In this document: positions 1 to 7,467 of the stretch, piece by piece
Layout: each line of letters begins with the position of its first letter
How positions within the stretch are numbered: the first letter of the stretch is position 1
From: a virus
Length of the DNA: 24,763 bases
Virus record (IMG/VR): IMGVR_UViG_3300026097_000099
Span: 1-24,763 of that record
Direction: 5' to 3' (one strand)
Notes under the pieces: model-generated
The model's database searches: none
What the model was told of the DNA's origin: nothing
The model's input: only the letters and a program-made list of their open reading frames with translations
Position numbers and translations under genes: made by a program

Positions 1-655
1 CTTGGCGTAAATTAGGAATTTGTCTATACATTTCTTCCCAGAAAGTATCCTTTTCGTGCCATTTGTTATTAAATTCTTTGCGGTCCCATTGCATTTGCTG
101 TTTTACATTTTCATCTTGCAAAACCGGAATTAACTTTTTATGGTCAGCAACCCATTTACTTGAATCGTGAGGACTGCACATTACGCACTTAATATTGCAA
201 GTATGTCCTAAACGTAAATCTAAGTATTTTAAATTTTCTGGTACGGTTCCGTCTTCTTTTGTCTGACGTACTAGTTCGGGAATGTCTACGCCATCTTCCA
301 TCCAGGTATAGCTTTCCCAAACACGCTTACTAGCAACGCCTTTGGATTCTTCTTCGAAACATTTGCGACAACTAGCAGGAATTTTTCCATCTAACATTGT
401 TGTACGTACACTTCGCATGTATTCATTATTCCAGGCTTCCATTGGTGTCTCTCGACCAAAATTTGCCGGTTTGCCGTTTTCCATTTTAACTAGGCCAACT
501 TCGTGATCACTGCCTGCACCACTAGCATTGGCACTACAGCACAGGCGCATATCTCCGTTTGGTCTTGTAGCAAAGTGTATCCAAGGTAGGACACAAAATG
601 TCTTGCTGCCACTTTCTTGTGCAATTGCGTCTTGGTATTTTTTAAGATTAGACAT
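1..655 (-). CDS. Radical SAM protein with N-terminal twitch domain (3' end missing)
   Basis: Only the first 218 codons are inside the window; the gene runs off the left edge. The protein should bind a [4Fe-4S] cluster and cleave S-adenosylmethionine to start a radical reaction; the substrate is unknown. An N-terminal auxiliary-cluster region is seen first: FCVLPW at residues 20-25, CC at 39-40 and CRKC at 96-99. The core motif CNIKCVMC (CxxxCxxC) follows at 153-160. This order, with the accessory cysteines before the core, is typical of the N-twitch radical SAM family and opposite to classical SPASM proteins. The start is ATG at 655 with CGGGA about 8 bases upstream, and it overlaps the stop of the preceding gene by 8 bases (ATGTCTAA). 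It resembles the 7468-8565 protein in layout. The GGEP region and C terminus are not visible. Confidence 0.88.
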   Translation of the reverse strand, partial: MSNLKKYQDAIAQESGSKTFCVLPWIHFATRPNGDMRLCCSANASGAGSDHEVGLVKMENGKPANFGRETPMEAWNNEYMRSVRTTMLDGKIPASCRKCFEEESKGVASKRVWESYTWMEDGVDIPELVRQTKEDGTVPENLKYLDLRLGHTCNIKCVMCSPHDSSKWVADHKKLIPVLQDENVKQQMQWDRKEFNNKWHEKDTFWEEMYRQIPNLRQ

Positions 656-1727
656 TTTTGAATCCCGTAACTTTTATAAATTGATCTTTAGGTTTAGCAA
701 TTTTTTTATTTTTTCCGCAAGTTTTAGCACAAGTAATCAAACGATTTTGTGCCCAATATGCGTCCCAAACATTTTGCCACCCTTTTGAATTAATAATGTC
801 TTTTATGCTTTTTTCTAGCGCATAATTATTACCTATTTCTTGCATAAGATCATTATATTGTTCTAACATTTTCTTTCTAACAGGTGCGGTTATATCATTA
901 GGTTCACTATAATTGTATGGTGTACTAGCTAAGAAACAGCAAGGAAAAACTTGTTTATACGCATCGATATAAATTTCCTTGGTATGCCTTACATAACAAT
1001 CTATTTCTACGTCTTTAAGAACATCTTTATAATTTTTCACCATATCGCTTGAGATATAAGACAATCTACTATCTGTTGGAGGTTCTAAAAAGTACTCAGT
1101 TTCACCTGATTTGCCATACACTGCAAACTGTGGCTGTCCTATAAAACGACTACTATTTTTTTCAGTAAATAACGAAAATCCTAAAGCTTCTGCACGGGAT
1201 CTTGCTTCGTCAACTTGATGTTCGTTATGCTTAAATTTTAAAAAACACCATTCGGCTCTTCCGCCGGCTTCTATAAAAGATTTAGCATTTTGTATAACTG
1301 TTTCATATTTTGTACCTATTCTATACAAATGATGAGTATCTTCTAGACCGTCTATAGCAAAGATTACATTATGCGTTGGAGGCAATGCTTTCGCAAGATC
1401 TTCCCACCACTGCTTACTTCTTGCGCCACCATTAGTATGTATTCTAATATTTAATTTAGGATTTATAGATGTGCTATAACTACACATGTCAATTAGATCA
1501 TTATTAATAATAGGATCACCAAAATTTCCGCAGAAATAAAATCCTTTTAACTGTTGTAATACTTCTTCATTTAGTATACTTTTAAAGTCGTTTACAGTCC
1601 AATCTTTATTCTTAATAAATGGATTTTCTAAGCCGCCGTGTACATTACGACTGCACATAGGACAGCTCGCTTGACAGCGATTTGTAATTTCTAAATGAAT
1701 ATTTTCTAATTGCTGAAATGTGAACAT
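648..1727 (-). CDS. Radical SAM protein with C-terminal SPASM-like cysteines
   Basis: A 359-residue radical SAM enzyme. The core CxxxCxxC motif is CQASCPMC at residues 18-25, followed by a GNFGDP segment in the place of the usual GGEP SAM-binding motif and an HTNGG strand. The C-terminal part has CYVRHT, a PCC pair and CAKTCGK, consistent with one auxiliary iron-sulfur cluster of the SPASM/twitch type. Substrate unknown. It is transcribed leftwards and overlaps the next radical SAM gene by 8 bases. Upstream it is separated from the minus-strand operon by the opposite-strand 2OG oxygenase gene, so it may depend on read-through or on a local promoter in 1728-1795. No good Shine-Dalgarno sequence precedes the ATG at 1727, but the first codons lead directly into the conserved core. 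Confidence 0.87.
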   Translation of the reverse strand: MFTFQQLENIHLEITNRCQASCPMCSRNVHGGLENPFIKNKDWTVNDFKSILNEEVLQQLKGFYFCGNFGDPIINNDLIDMCSYSTSINPKLNIRIHTNGGARSKQWWEDLAKALPPTHNVIFAIDGLEDTHHLYRIGTKYETVIQNAKSFIEAGGRAEWCFLKFKHNEHQVDEARSRAEALGFSLFTEKNSSRFIGQPQFAVYGKSGETEYFLEPPTDSRLSYISSDMVKNYKDVLKDVEIDCYVRHTKEIYIDAYKQVFPCCFLASTPYNYSEPNDITAPVRKKMLEQYNDLMQEIGNNYALEKSIKDIINSKGWQNVWDAYWAQNRLITCAKTCGKNKKIAKPKDQFIKVTGFKNV

Positions 1728-1795
1728 ATACTATATTTATTGAGCACTAGTCAGCCTATGGAGTTATCTGGTAGTTTAACTACTAAATACACACA
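1728..1795. promoter_or_regulatory. Divergent intergenic region with possible promoters and a small palindrome
   Basis: This 68-base gap separates the divergent 648-1727 and 1796-2302 genes. On the minus strand AATAAATA at 1734-1741 is one mismatch from the T4 late-promoter octamer, but it lies only 7 bases from the ATG. On the plus strand ACTAAATA (1782-1789) is a poorer match. GTAGTT-T-AACTAC at 1771-1783 is a perfect 6-base dyad that could be an operator. Neither flanking gene has a clear ribosome binding site. The assignment is tentative. Confidence 0.35.
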
Positions 1796-2302
1796 ATGAA
1801 GTATATAGGCAACATAAAAAATAATACATGGACAGATCAAGTTGTATCCAAAGTGCTTTCAACTAAAGGAATACTACGGCCTAAACAAGGCGGAATACCC
1901 GAAGGCGACGAAGGACGCAGAGAATGGCAAAGAGCAATAGACGCAGGGTACGATGTTAATGCTGTCTACTTTCAAATGTTTACTCAGGACAACTTGGATA
2001 TAACTGTTCCAAATATTTCAACGTGCGGAAGATCACAACATTGGTGGATTACTAAAATGATGCCTGGACAGTTCATGCCGATGCACGTTGATCCGCACAC
2101 GCTACAACAAGAAAATGCAGATAGATTCTGGATACCATTACAGGACTGGCAACCAGGACATATTTTCATGTATGAGAATTATGTTACAACTGATTATACA
2201 AAAGGCGACATATTTCAGTACGAAAATAGTGCTGCATTACACGGAGCAGCTAATATTGGATCTGTACCTAGGGTAGTATTGCAGGTTACTTTACATGATT
2301 AA
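1796..2302 (+). CDS. 2OG-Fe(II) oxygenase-like protein
   Basis: The only plus-strand gene in the window, 168 residues. It has the jelly-roll iron-binding pattern HxD...H plus a 2-oxoglutarate-binding arginine: HVD at residues 97-99, H149 within AALHGAANIG, and R159. That fits an Fe(II)/2-oxoglutarate-dependent hydroxylase of the kind repeatedly seen in oceanic T4-like phages. The neighbouring RFWIPLQDW and KGDIFQYEN segments fit the beta strands around the active site. The substrate is unknown; protein, peptide or glycan hydroxylation are all possible. It ends tail to tail with the methyltransferase gene, the two TAA stops sharing the palindrome TTAA at 2299-2302. No Shine-Dalgarno sequence is seen before the ATG. 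Confidence 0.78.
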   Translation: MKYIGNIKNNTWTDQVVSKVLSTKGILRPKQGGIPEGDEGRREWQRAIDAGYDVNAVYFQMFTQDNLDITVPNISTCGRSQHWWITKMMPGQFMPMHVDPHTLQQENADRFWIPLQDWQPGHIFMYENYVTTDYTKGDIFQYENSAALHGAANIGSVPRVVLQVTLHD

Positions 2303-2904
2303 GTGTTCTTTTTCTTTCCTATAATCATAAAGCGAGTATACTTAGGTGTATCAAAAGTTCCACGCCAGTAAGGTTTAATTTTACTCATGCGCATAAAATC
2401 ATCTAAGTCGGTAGAACATCTTACATGCTCATCTAACTCAAAATAATTATTACTCTGTATTACAAACAATGCATCGTCTGGCTGATTGCTTAGCCATTGA
2501 TCATATTGTTCTTGTGTAACATGTTCGCAGCTTGTGTTAATTACAATATCTGCAGGTTCTGTGTATGTACACATATCTGCTGTTACTGCTTCGAAACGTC
2601 CTGACATTTCATAATTCTTGTTAACTGTATTTGCAGTTTCCTCACATGCAGGATCAATGTCTACACTTGTAATATGTTCTATACTCATCTTGCTATTGAA
2701 TAGAATACTAGCAAGAACACCATTCCATCCACCATATATTGCAATGCGAGCATTGTCATTTATATAATGTAAATGCAAGGTGTCGGCCAACCAAATCTTT
2801 GAATTAACTTGCCCTTTCCAAAAACTTTCAAGTGTGCGGTATCGATCGTCGCTGTTACGTATTGCATCCATCCAAAATAATACGTCTTGTATATCTACTT
2901 TCAT
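2299..2904 (-). CDS. Class I SAM-dependent methyltransferase
   Basis: A 201-residue protein with a Rossmann-type methyltransferase layout. IAIYGGWNG at residues 54-62 is the glycine-rich SAM-binding motif I, VDIDP at 81-85 carries the acidic residue expected to bind the ribose, VTAD at 107-110 is the adenine-contacting segment, and VINTSCEH at 121-128 sits where the catalytic motif IV would be. The target is unknown. The NTSCEH motif is not the DPPY/NPPY signature of DNA amino-methylases, so a small-molecule, glycan or protein target is more likely. Its ATG overlaps the stop of the upstream radical SAM gene by ATGA (2901-2904), which suggests translational coupling. It is the last gene of the uninterrupted minus-strand run before the inverted oxygenase gene. 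Confidence 0.8.
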   Translation of the reverse strand: MKVDIQDVLFWMDAIRNSDDRYRTLESFWKGQVNSKIWLADTLHLHYINDNARIAIYGGWNGVLASILFNSKMSIEHITSVDIDPACEETANTVNKNYEMSGRFEAVTADMCTYTEPADIVINTSCEHVTQEQYDQWLSNQPDDALFVIQSNNYFELDEHVRCSTDLDDFMRMSKIKPYWRGTFDTPKYTRFMIIGKKKNT

Positions 2905-3884
2905 AGTTTCCTCTTTGGTAGTTTACTATCTGCACTGCTAACACAGCTAGGAGTAATGCACTTTGCTGGTGCTTTAAACAGCTCAAATCCGCCGTCTAAC
3001 GTGCCTAAAGGCTGGTCGTGACAACTGTAGCTACGTTTTACTTCATTACCTCTTATGACGCATCCTTGATAGCCTGCATTACAAGTCCATCCTTCAAATT
3101 TATTAAATCCGAATGCGTTAAATCGTTCTGCTTGGTCTAATTCGTATTCGTTTCCAACTTTATCATAAAGAGAAATTTGTGCAATCTGTTCTCCTTTCCA
3201 TTGTTGTGAAAAACCTTGTTGCATTTTCAAGATTTGATCTTGTGTATATCCGTTAACTACAAAAGATGCTGTTGGGTCAGATTGTGGTTTTAGAGTAACA
3301 TTTATGCCTCGAGCAGCAAATCTTTCTAATCTTCCGTAAAGCTCTTCAAATATCTCCGGAACCATTACTTGATTAATTGTAACATAAACACCCGATTTCA
3401 TTAGCTGAAGGCATTTGTCTCCAAACTCTTTTTCATTTGCAAATTCTGCATGGTAGCTGGCCGTAATGCTTCTACGTTGCAATTTACTTGTCGAATCCAA
3501 CCACCGATTCCACCATTTACTACCCGGGCTTAGATTAGTAGTCATGTGTATGCTTTGATATTCGGGTGCTGTATCACTACAGTAATGATCTATGATCTCC
3601 CCAAAGTACTTATATGCTGTTGGCTCACCTCCACTAAAACTAAAGTGAAAGTCAGTGAAGTTATTTGCTCGAGCCTGTGCCTTGATACTATCAAGTGTGT
3701 TTAAGTACAATTCTAAATCTTGGTGGTCAGGGGTACTAGATCTTGCGTATGGCCAGCAATATGAGCAGTTATAATTACAAAATCTAGCCAGGATCCACGA
3801 AACCGTAAAAAGATGGCTCTTTAGGAGGGTCTTTTGGCCAAACTCGGTAATGTTATCCCAGGGTATGTTTTGAAAATTGTTCAT
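2901..3884 (-). CDS. Radical SAM protein (C-terminal extra cysteines)
   Basis: A 327-residue radical SAM enzyme with the core motif CNYNCSYC at residues 36-43 and FSGGEPTA at 83-90 for SAM binding. The C-terminal third has CNAGYQGC, YSC and CITPSC, resembling the organisation of SPASM-type auxiliary clusters, and a basic tail. It starts at ATG 3884, overlapping the end of the glycosyltransferase-like gene by 32 bases, and ends in an ATGA overlap with the methyltransferase. Together the three genes (3853-4530, 2901-3884, 2299-2904) form one tightly coupled unit behind the strong promoter at 4537-4565. Substrate unknown; the context suggests radical modification coupled to a glycosyl-transfer and methylation step (inference). 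Confidence 0.87.
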   Translation of the reverse strand: MNNFQNIPWDNITEFGQKTLLKSHLFTVSWILARFCNYNCSYCWPYARSSTPDHQDLELYLNTLDSIKAQARANNFTDFHFSFSGGEPTAYKYFGEIIDHYCSDTAPEYQSIHMTTNLSPGSKWWNRWLDSTSKLQRRSITASYHAEFANEKEFGDKCLQLMKSGVYVTINQVMVPEIFEELYGRLERFAARGINVTLKPQSDPTASFVVNGYTQDQILKMQQGFSQQWKGEQIAQISLYDKVGNEYELDQAERFNAFGFNKFEGWTCNAGYQGCVIRGNEVKRSYSCHDQPLGTLDGGFELFKAPAKCITPSCVSSADSKLPKRKL

Positions 3885-4530
3885 GCAACCATTCGAAGTC
3901 GTTTATTAAGAAAATATCATTGCTGCTAGAAAGGCCAAACTCACGACCAGTCCTAGCGCCGGCCAACGCAAATTTACCAAAGTCTCTATCCAATCCCACG
4001 GTTGTCCAAGTTTTGAGTCTTTCATTTGTTTCGTCCTCGTTTTGTCTATCAATTGTTTTACTTGCTAGTTTAGCACATTCTCTAAATGCACTTTTCCATG
4101 TATTAAATGGATCAGTGTTAAATGCAGTTATGTTTGCAACTTCTGGTACTGCTTTAAAATACTTGGATATGCTAGTTGTCATGTCGGGCTTACTAGTATC
4201 CATGTTTAAAGTTAAATTCTTTGGGAGTAATTTCACACCACCATAGCCATACACTAGATCATTGATAGGATTCTTGCTGCGCCAAACATGAACTGTTTCT
4301 AAATCGTATTCGTCAACTTTATAACCAAAGTCAAAACTATCCAATATTTCAGCATCTGCATCAACTACCCAAAACATTTTAGTAAAACATTTTTTAGCGG
4401 CTGCTATGTGTGCTTGGTGTATTCCTTTTACGCCATCTACACGCTTTGCTCTTGGAAATCTATCTTTTAGAGCTTGCCAGTTAGATTCTGCATTAGGTTC
4501 ATTATAAGAAATAAAGACGATATCATACAT
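3853..4530 (-). CDS. GT-A-like glycosyltransferase family protein
   Basis: A 225-residue protein beginning with a strand typical of a nucleotide-sugar binding fold (YDIVFISYNEPNAE), followed by FWVVDADAEI, whose DAD at residues 57-59 matches the DxD metal-binding motif of GT-A enzymes. It is clearly paralogous to the 12696-13604 protein: both have the FxSYxEPNAExN opening, AKRVxGVKG, the DAD motif, a GYGGxKL or GNGGLKM segment and a final DFEWL motif. Donor and acceptor are unknown. Its ATG at 4530 sits 6 bases after the TATAAT of an exact-consensus promoter and lacks a Shine-Dalgarno sequence, so its mRNA may be leaderless. It overlaps the following radical SAM gene by 32 bases. Confidence 0.65.
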   Translation of the reverse strand: MYDIVFISYNEPNAESNWQALKDRFPRAKRVDGVKGIHQAHIAAAKKCFTKMFWVVDADAEILDSFDFGYKVDEYDLETVHVWRSKNPINDLVYGYGGVKLLPKNLTLNMDTSKPDMTTSISKYFKAVPEVANITAFNTDPFNTWKSAFRECAKLASKTIDRQNEDETNERLKTWTTVGLDRDFGKFALAGARTGREFGLSSSNDIFLINDFEWLHEQFSKHTLG

Positions 4531-4536
4531 TGTTAT

Positions 4537-4565
4537 ATTATAACTTGTTTTAGGTTATTTGTCAA
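4537..4565 (-). promoter_or_regulatory. Exact-consensus sigma-70 promoter
   Basis: Reading on the minus strand, TTGACA (4565-4560), a spacer of exactly 17 bases and TATAAT (4542-4537) form a perfect bacterial housekeeping promoter. The -35 box lies inside the last codons of the 4555-5532 radical SAM gene. The expected transcription start, 6 to 8 bases after the -10 box, falls on or next to the ATG at 4530 of the glycosyltransferase-like gene. It should be read by unmodified host RNA polymerase, early in infection. Confidence 0.85.
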
Positions 4566-5532
4566 TCATGTAATCCTTGAGGGTAAAGTTTGTTCCTAGC
4601 ATATAGTCTGTGCTAGCTTTAGAGTCGTTACTCCAAACTAATACTTCAGGATCCTCGTATAGAAAATCACAGTTCTTACAATAGTCTATGCTGTCAAAGT
4701 CTTCCATTTCGTGTGCTTTACGTAATTCATTATACTTGTCACCATACCAAATATCTTCAATAGTTTGATTTTGCACATGACCTAGTACACTTTTACTTTC
4801 GTTAGGAGGACCCATTGTTTGACAACACGGTGTTACTGCTCCTTTTAGTCCATTAACGCCGCCGCTTCTAATTGTTATTTCAGGTGCAAATGGTCGACCA
4901 CATGTTCTACGCTTTTTAGGATCTCTTACATACAATGGCTGATAGTTTCCACTCCAATTATGCATTTTCCAAATGTATCCTATGCTACCTGTAGGACCTA
5001 TGAAGTTATTAATATATTGATCTACTTCATATTCTATTTGATTGTTGTCTAAAATAAGGTGATAACTAGAGATTGCACAATCGCTGTTAGACTGCTTGAT
5101 GTATTCTTTAGCCTTTATTACATTTGTTTTTAACAAATCAAAGTTGTCTACAGCCATCCATTCTTTATACGTTTCTTTATTGTATCCAATGCAACTAAAG
5201 CGAGCAAAGCTTAATCCAGCATCGATACAGTCTTGCATAAAGTGGCCACTAAAGAAACTGCCGTTGCTATACATGAAACTAGGCAACCCTCGTTTTGTGC
5301 ATTCTTGGATGTACAGTGGTAAGTCCTTTGCCATTGTGGGTTCCCCGCTGCCTTCTAGGTTAATAACAGGTTTGCCAGGCAGCTGGTCTAGAATATTAAT
5401 AAACATATCTAGAGGCATTTTGCGAGTCCATTCAGAACCCCTGCCTATAGTCTGCGGACACATTTGACATTTGTAATTACAACCGCCAAATACTTCTACA
5501 ACTGCTCTTTCTAGTTCAGGTACTTTGCTCAT
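4555..5532 (-). CDS. Radical SAM/SPASM domain protein
   Basis: A radical SAM enzyme of 325 residues from the chosen start, with core motif CNYKCQMC at residues 18-25 and a GSGEPTM segment equivalent to GGEP. The C-terminal half carries CGRPF, then a PCCQ pair, then YCKNC, which is the SPASM arrangement with GxxxPC-type spacing and a terminal CxxC; this would hold one or two auxiliary [4Fe-4S] clusters. SPASM proteins often modify peptides, but sugar-modifying members exist, so the substrate is open. ATG at 5532 is preferred over a GTG at 5541 because it gives an ATGA overlap with the upstream gene and has GGGGA just upstream. The last codons contain the -35 box of the 4537-4565 promoter. Confidence 0.88.
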   Translation of the reverse strand: MSKVPELERAVVEVFGGCNYKCQMCPQTIGRGSEWTRKMPLDMFINILDQLPGKPVINLEGSGEPTMAKDLPLYIQECTKRGLPSFMYSNGSFFSGHFMQDCIDAGLSFARFSCIGYNKETYKEWMAVDNFDLLKTNVIKAKEYIKQSNSDCAISSYHLILDNNQIEYEVDQYINNFIGPTGSIGYIWKMHNWSGNYQPLYVRDPKKRRTCGRPFAPEITIRSGGVNGLKGAVTPCCQTMGPPNESKSVLGHVQNQTIEDIWYGDKYNELRKAHEMEDFDSIDYCKNCDFLYEDPEVLVWSNDSKASTDYMLGTNFTLKDYMIDK

Positions 5533-6494
5533 TGTCCCCACTTATTCCATATTTCAGTTAATAGCTTTATATATGCGGCATCCATATGTCTAAAATCATA
5601 TTCTATCTTGCGATTATTAAATTCTATGCTGTAAAAGTCAGTATACTCTTTAAAAAAATCCTGTGCTTCGTTATAAGGCAAATTTTGTATACGGCCTACT
5701 GGAGCATATCCTAGTGCAAGCTGTTCGTCGTTTGGGTCGACGCCTTTACTCTCTAGCCAAGATGTAAATTTTTCGTCTGTTGGTAAATCATATCCTGTTC
5801 CAAAGTAACAGTTAAATTCTCCGCTTATCACCCTGTGTTCTGATATTCCATCTTGTTCAACTACATCATCGTTATCAAGGTATGCTTCGTACCATGTCTT
5901 ACCAGTTTGTGCATAGTGCAAGTATACTAAACCGTCGTCAATTTCTTTTACAAATTCTTTTTTAAATTTAGGATCCAGTTCAATACGTTCTTGTATTCCT
6001 AAAAGATTATAATAAAAATATCCGTTAACGTAACCGTCATCCTTGATAGCATCAGTTTCGTACCAAGCTTCTAGTTCATGGCAACAATGATTAAGATAGC
6101 AAATAGCTAGTCGTGTAGCGCCGTTTGCATTTGCAAGTACACTGCCTGGATTCCAAAGTTGTCCTTGTGAAACTTCGAAATGGTGATGCAACACATTTAG
6201 TAAATCTTGATCGCAACTGTATCTTAATGGTCCGAAATTTTCTAGTATTTTATAGTCTGTATGGTAATTAATTGTTGCAATACTTCTATCTAAGTCATCA
6301 CAGATATGTTCTACAGTCCTATAATTGTTATGAAAACCTAAAAGACTAAAATTTTTCTGAAAGATCTTTTTATTATGTGTTTCTAACAAACGGTCAAACT
6401 GGTTTAACCAGACGCTGGCTAATTCTGTGTCATCTGGTTTTATGTAAACATATTTTACATCATTATTTGTGTTTCTAAATCCAAGCTCTATCAT
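5529..6494 (-). CDS. Conserved phage-type protein of unknown function, with paired HxxE motifs
   Basis: A 321-residue soluble, acidic protein that I do not recognise. No signal peptide or membrane segment is seen. Two His/Glu-rich stretches stand out: LLNVLHHHFE (H103-H105, E107) and LNHCCHELE (H136, H139, E140, E142), each with an HxxE spacing and predicted helical. They could bind metal, for example in a helical diiron or zinc site, but this is inference. It starts at ATG 6494, 8 bases after AGGGA, overlaps the SGNH hydrolase gene by 20 bases upstream and the radical SAM gene by 4 bases downstream, so it is translationally tied to both. Confidence 0.75.
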   Translation of the reverse strand: MIELGFRNTNNDVKYVYIKPDDTELASVWLNQFDRLLETHNKKIFQKNFSLLGFHNNYRTVEHICDDLDRSIATINYHTDYKILENFGPLRYSCDQDLLNVLHHHFEVSQGQLWNPGSVLANANGATRLAICYLNHCCHELEAWYETDAIKDDGYVNGYFYYNLLGIQERIELDPKFKKEFVKEIDDGLVYLHYAQTGKTWYEAYLDNDDVVEQDGISEHRVISGEFNCYFGTGYDLPTDEKFTSWLESKGVDPNDEQLALGYAPVGRIQNLPYNEAQDFFKEYTDFYSIEFNNRKIEYDFRHMDAAYIKLLTEIWNKWGQ

Positions 6495-7308
6495 TGAATC
6501 CCTTTATAATTTGCTCTGCATGTGCTCGTTGTGACTTAATACCGGGATGCATCTTATCTCTTGCACATTTATCATCGATATTGGGGAACGGTTTAATAGT
6601 ATTATCTGGTAACATTTCTTTGCAGAATGCATTTGTGGGATGATCCCAAGAGCTAAACAATATTTTAATACCTTTATACTTTGCAATATCATATATCCAA
6701 TTTATGTTAGACAACGCTCGTGTTATATAAAAGTCATCATCCATGGATGTTAAAACTTTACAAAGTTTTTTATAGCCCGAGTGAGGATAAGCAGGTATTA
6801 GATTAATCATATCCCCTAGTTCTCCGGTGTGTAATTGTCTATGCCAGGCAGGAAGTGTTATCATTGCATAGTCTAAATCAATTAACGAATTTACAGCACT
6901 AAATGTCCTTGCTACACGTTCTATGCCTGCGCCTCCTGAACCAAAATTCAATGGATTAAGGTCAAGACGTTTTGCAACAATATTCGTATGCAGATTTAAC
7001 GACTCAATACCTTCGCCTGCTGTAAAACTACAACCAAAGAATCCAATACGCTTTCGTGTATTGTCAAAGTTCCAAATATCTCTAAAATTATATTCATTAA
7101 TTGTGTAATACCAGGGATCTTTATCCCATGTTTTTTCTTCTCCGCCTTGCATTATTTTAACTCGATAAGGTCCAGAAGATGTTGACAGTCTTTTTTCAAA
7201 TAGATCAAATTGTAATGCACCAAACGGTCTTAGATCTTCCAGACATGTTACTTTACAAGGTGCAGATTTTGCATACTGTTTAAGAATCTGATGAGAGATA
7301 TTACTCAT
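6475..7308 (-). CDS. SGNH/GDSL-family hydrolase
   Basis: A 277-residue protein with the landmarks of SGNH hydrolases: block I IGFFGCSFTAGEG around residues 88-100, with the nucleophile at S94; the block II glycine in NFGSGGAG (121-128); and block V D251xxH254 in RDKMHPG near the C terminus. Such enzymes hydrolyse esters, often O-acetyl groups on polysaccharides or lipids. The substrate here is unknown; a role in trimming acyl groups from a surface glycan fits the glycosyltransferase-like neighbours but is inference. There is no signal peptide, so it should act in the cytoplasm. ATG 7308 has CGGAG upstream and sits inside the ATGAGTAA overlap with the shifted frame of the preceding radical SAM gene. 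Confidence 0.75.
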   Translation of the reverse strand: MSNISHQILKQYAKSAPCKVTCLEDLRPFGALQFDLFEKRLSTSSGPYRVKIMQGGEEKTWDKDPWYYTINEYNFRDIWNFDNTRKRIGFFGCSFTAGEGIESLNLHTNIVAKRLDLNPLNFGSGGAGIERVARTFSAVNSLIDLDYAMITLPAWHRQLHTGELGDMINLIPAYPHSGYKKLCKVLTSMDDDFYITRALSNINWIYDIAKYKGIKILFSSWDHPTNAFCKEMLPDNTIKPFPNIDDKCARDKMHPGIKSQRAHAEQIIKGFNDRAWI

Positions 7309-7467
7309 TGCGTAACTCCGGGTTTAGAGAGAACACATCAGTATTTCGAATATCGTCAATTTGCTTCGATTTCCACTTGAACTGTTTCCAAAGATGGCTG
7401 TTGTCTGCTTGATACATAAAATCTATCATGCCTTGCCAACCATGAAACGGTATTCCAGTATCTGCTT
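7301..7467 (-). pseudogene. Out-of-frame C-terminal extension of the 7468-8565 radical SAM gene
   Basis: Directly after the TAG of the 7468-8565 gene, the -1 frame stays open for 56 codons (first codon ATA at 7469-7471) and ends at TAA 7301-7303. The translation looks like real protein: FHGWQGMIDFMYQAD, then QIDDIRNTDVFSLNPEL. The last segment resembles the C-terminal DRRRGKDFSDVF of the 11317-12699 radical SAM paralogue. The stop falls in ATGAGTAA, an 8-base overlap with the next start codon like those at three other junctions. The shift maps to a run of six A (7471-7476, minus strand): seven A would give one continuous ORF of about 421 codons. Confidence 0.75.

Noticed and set aside
1470-1494. 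TTGACA with a downstream TATAAA on the minus strand inside the 648-1727 gene.
   Set aside because: The spacing is 19 bases, there is no gene start downstream, and the site lies within coding sequence.
5533-5541. GTG start three codons upstream of the 4555-5532 radical SAM gene.
   Set aside because: ATG 5532 gives an ATGA overlap and a well-placed GGGGA ribosome binding site, which the GTG lacks.
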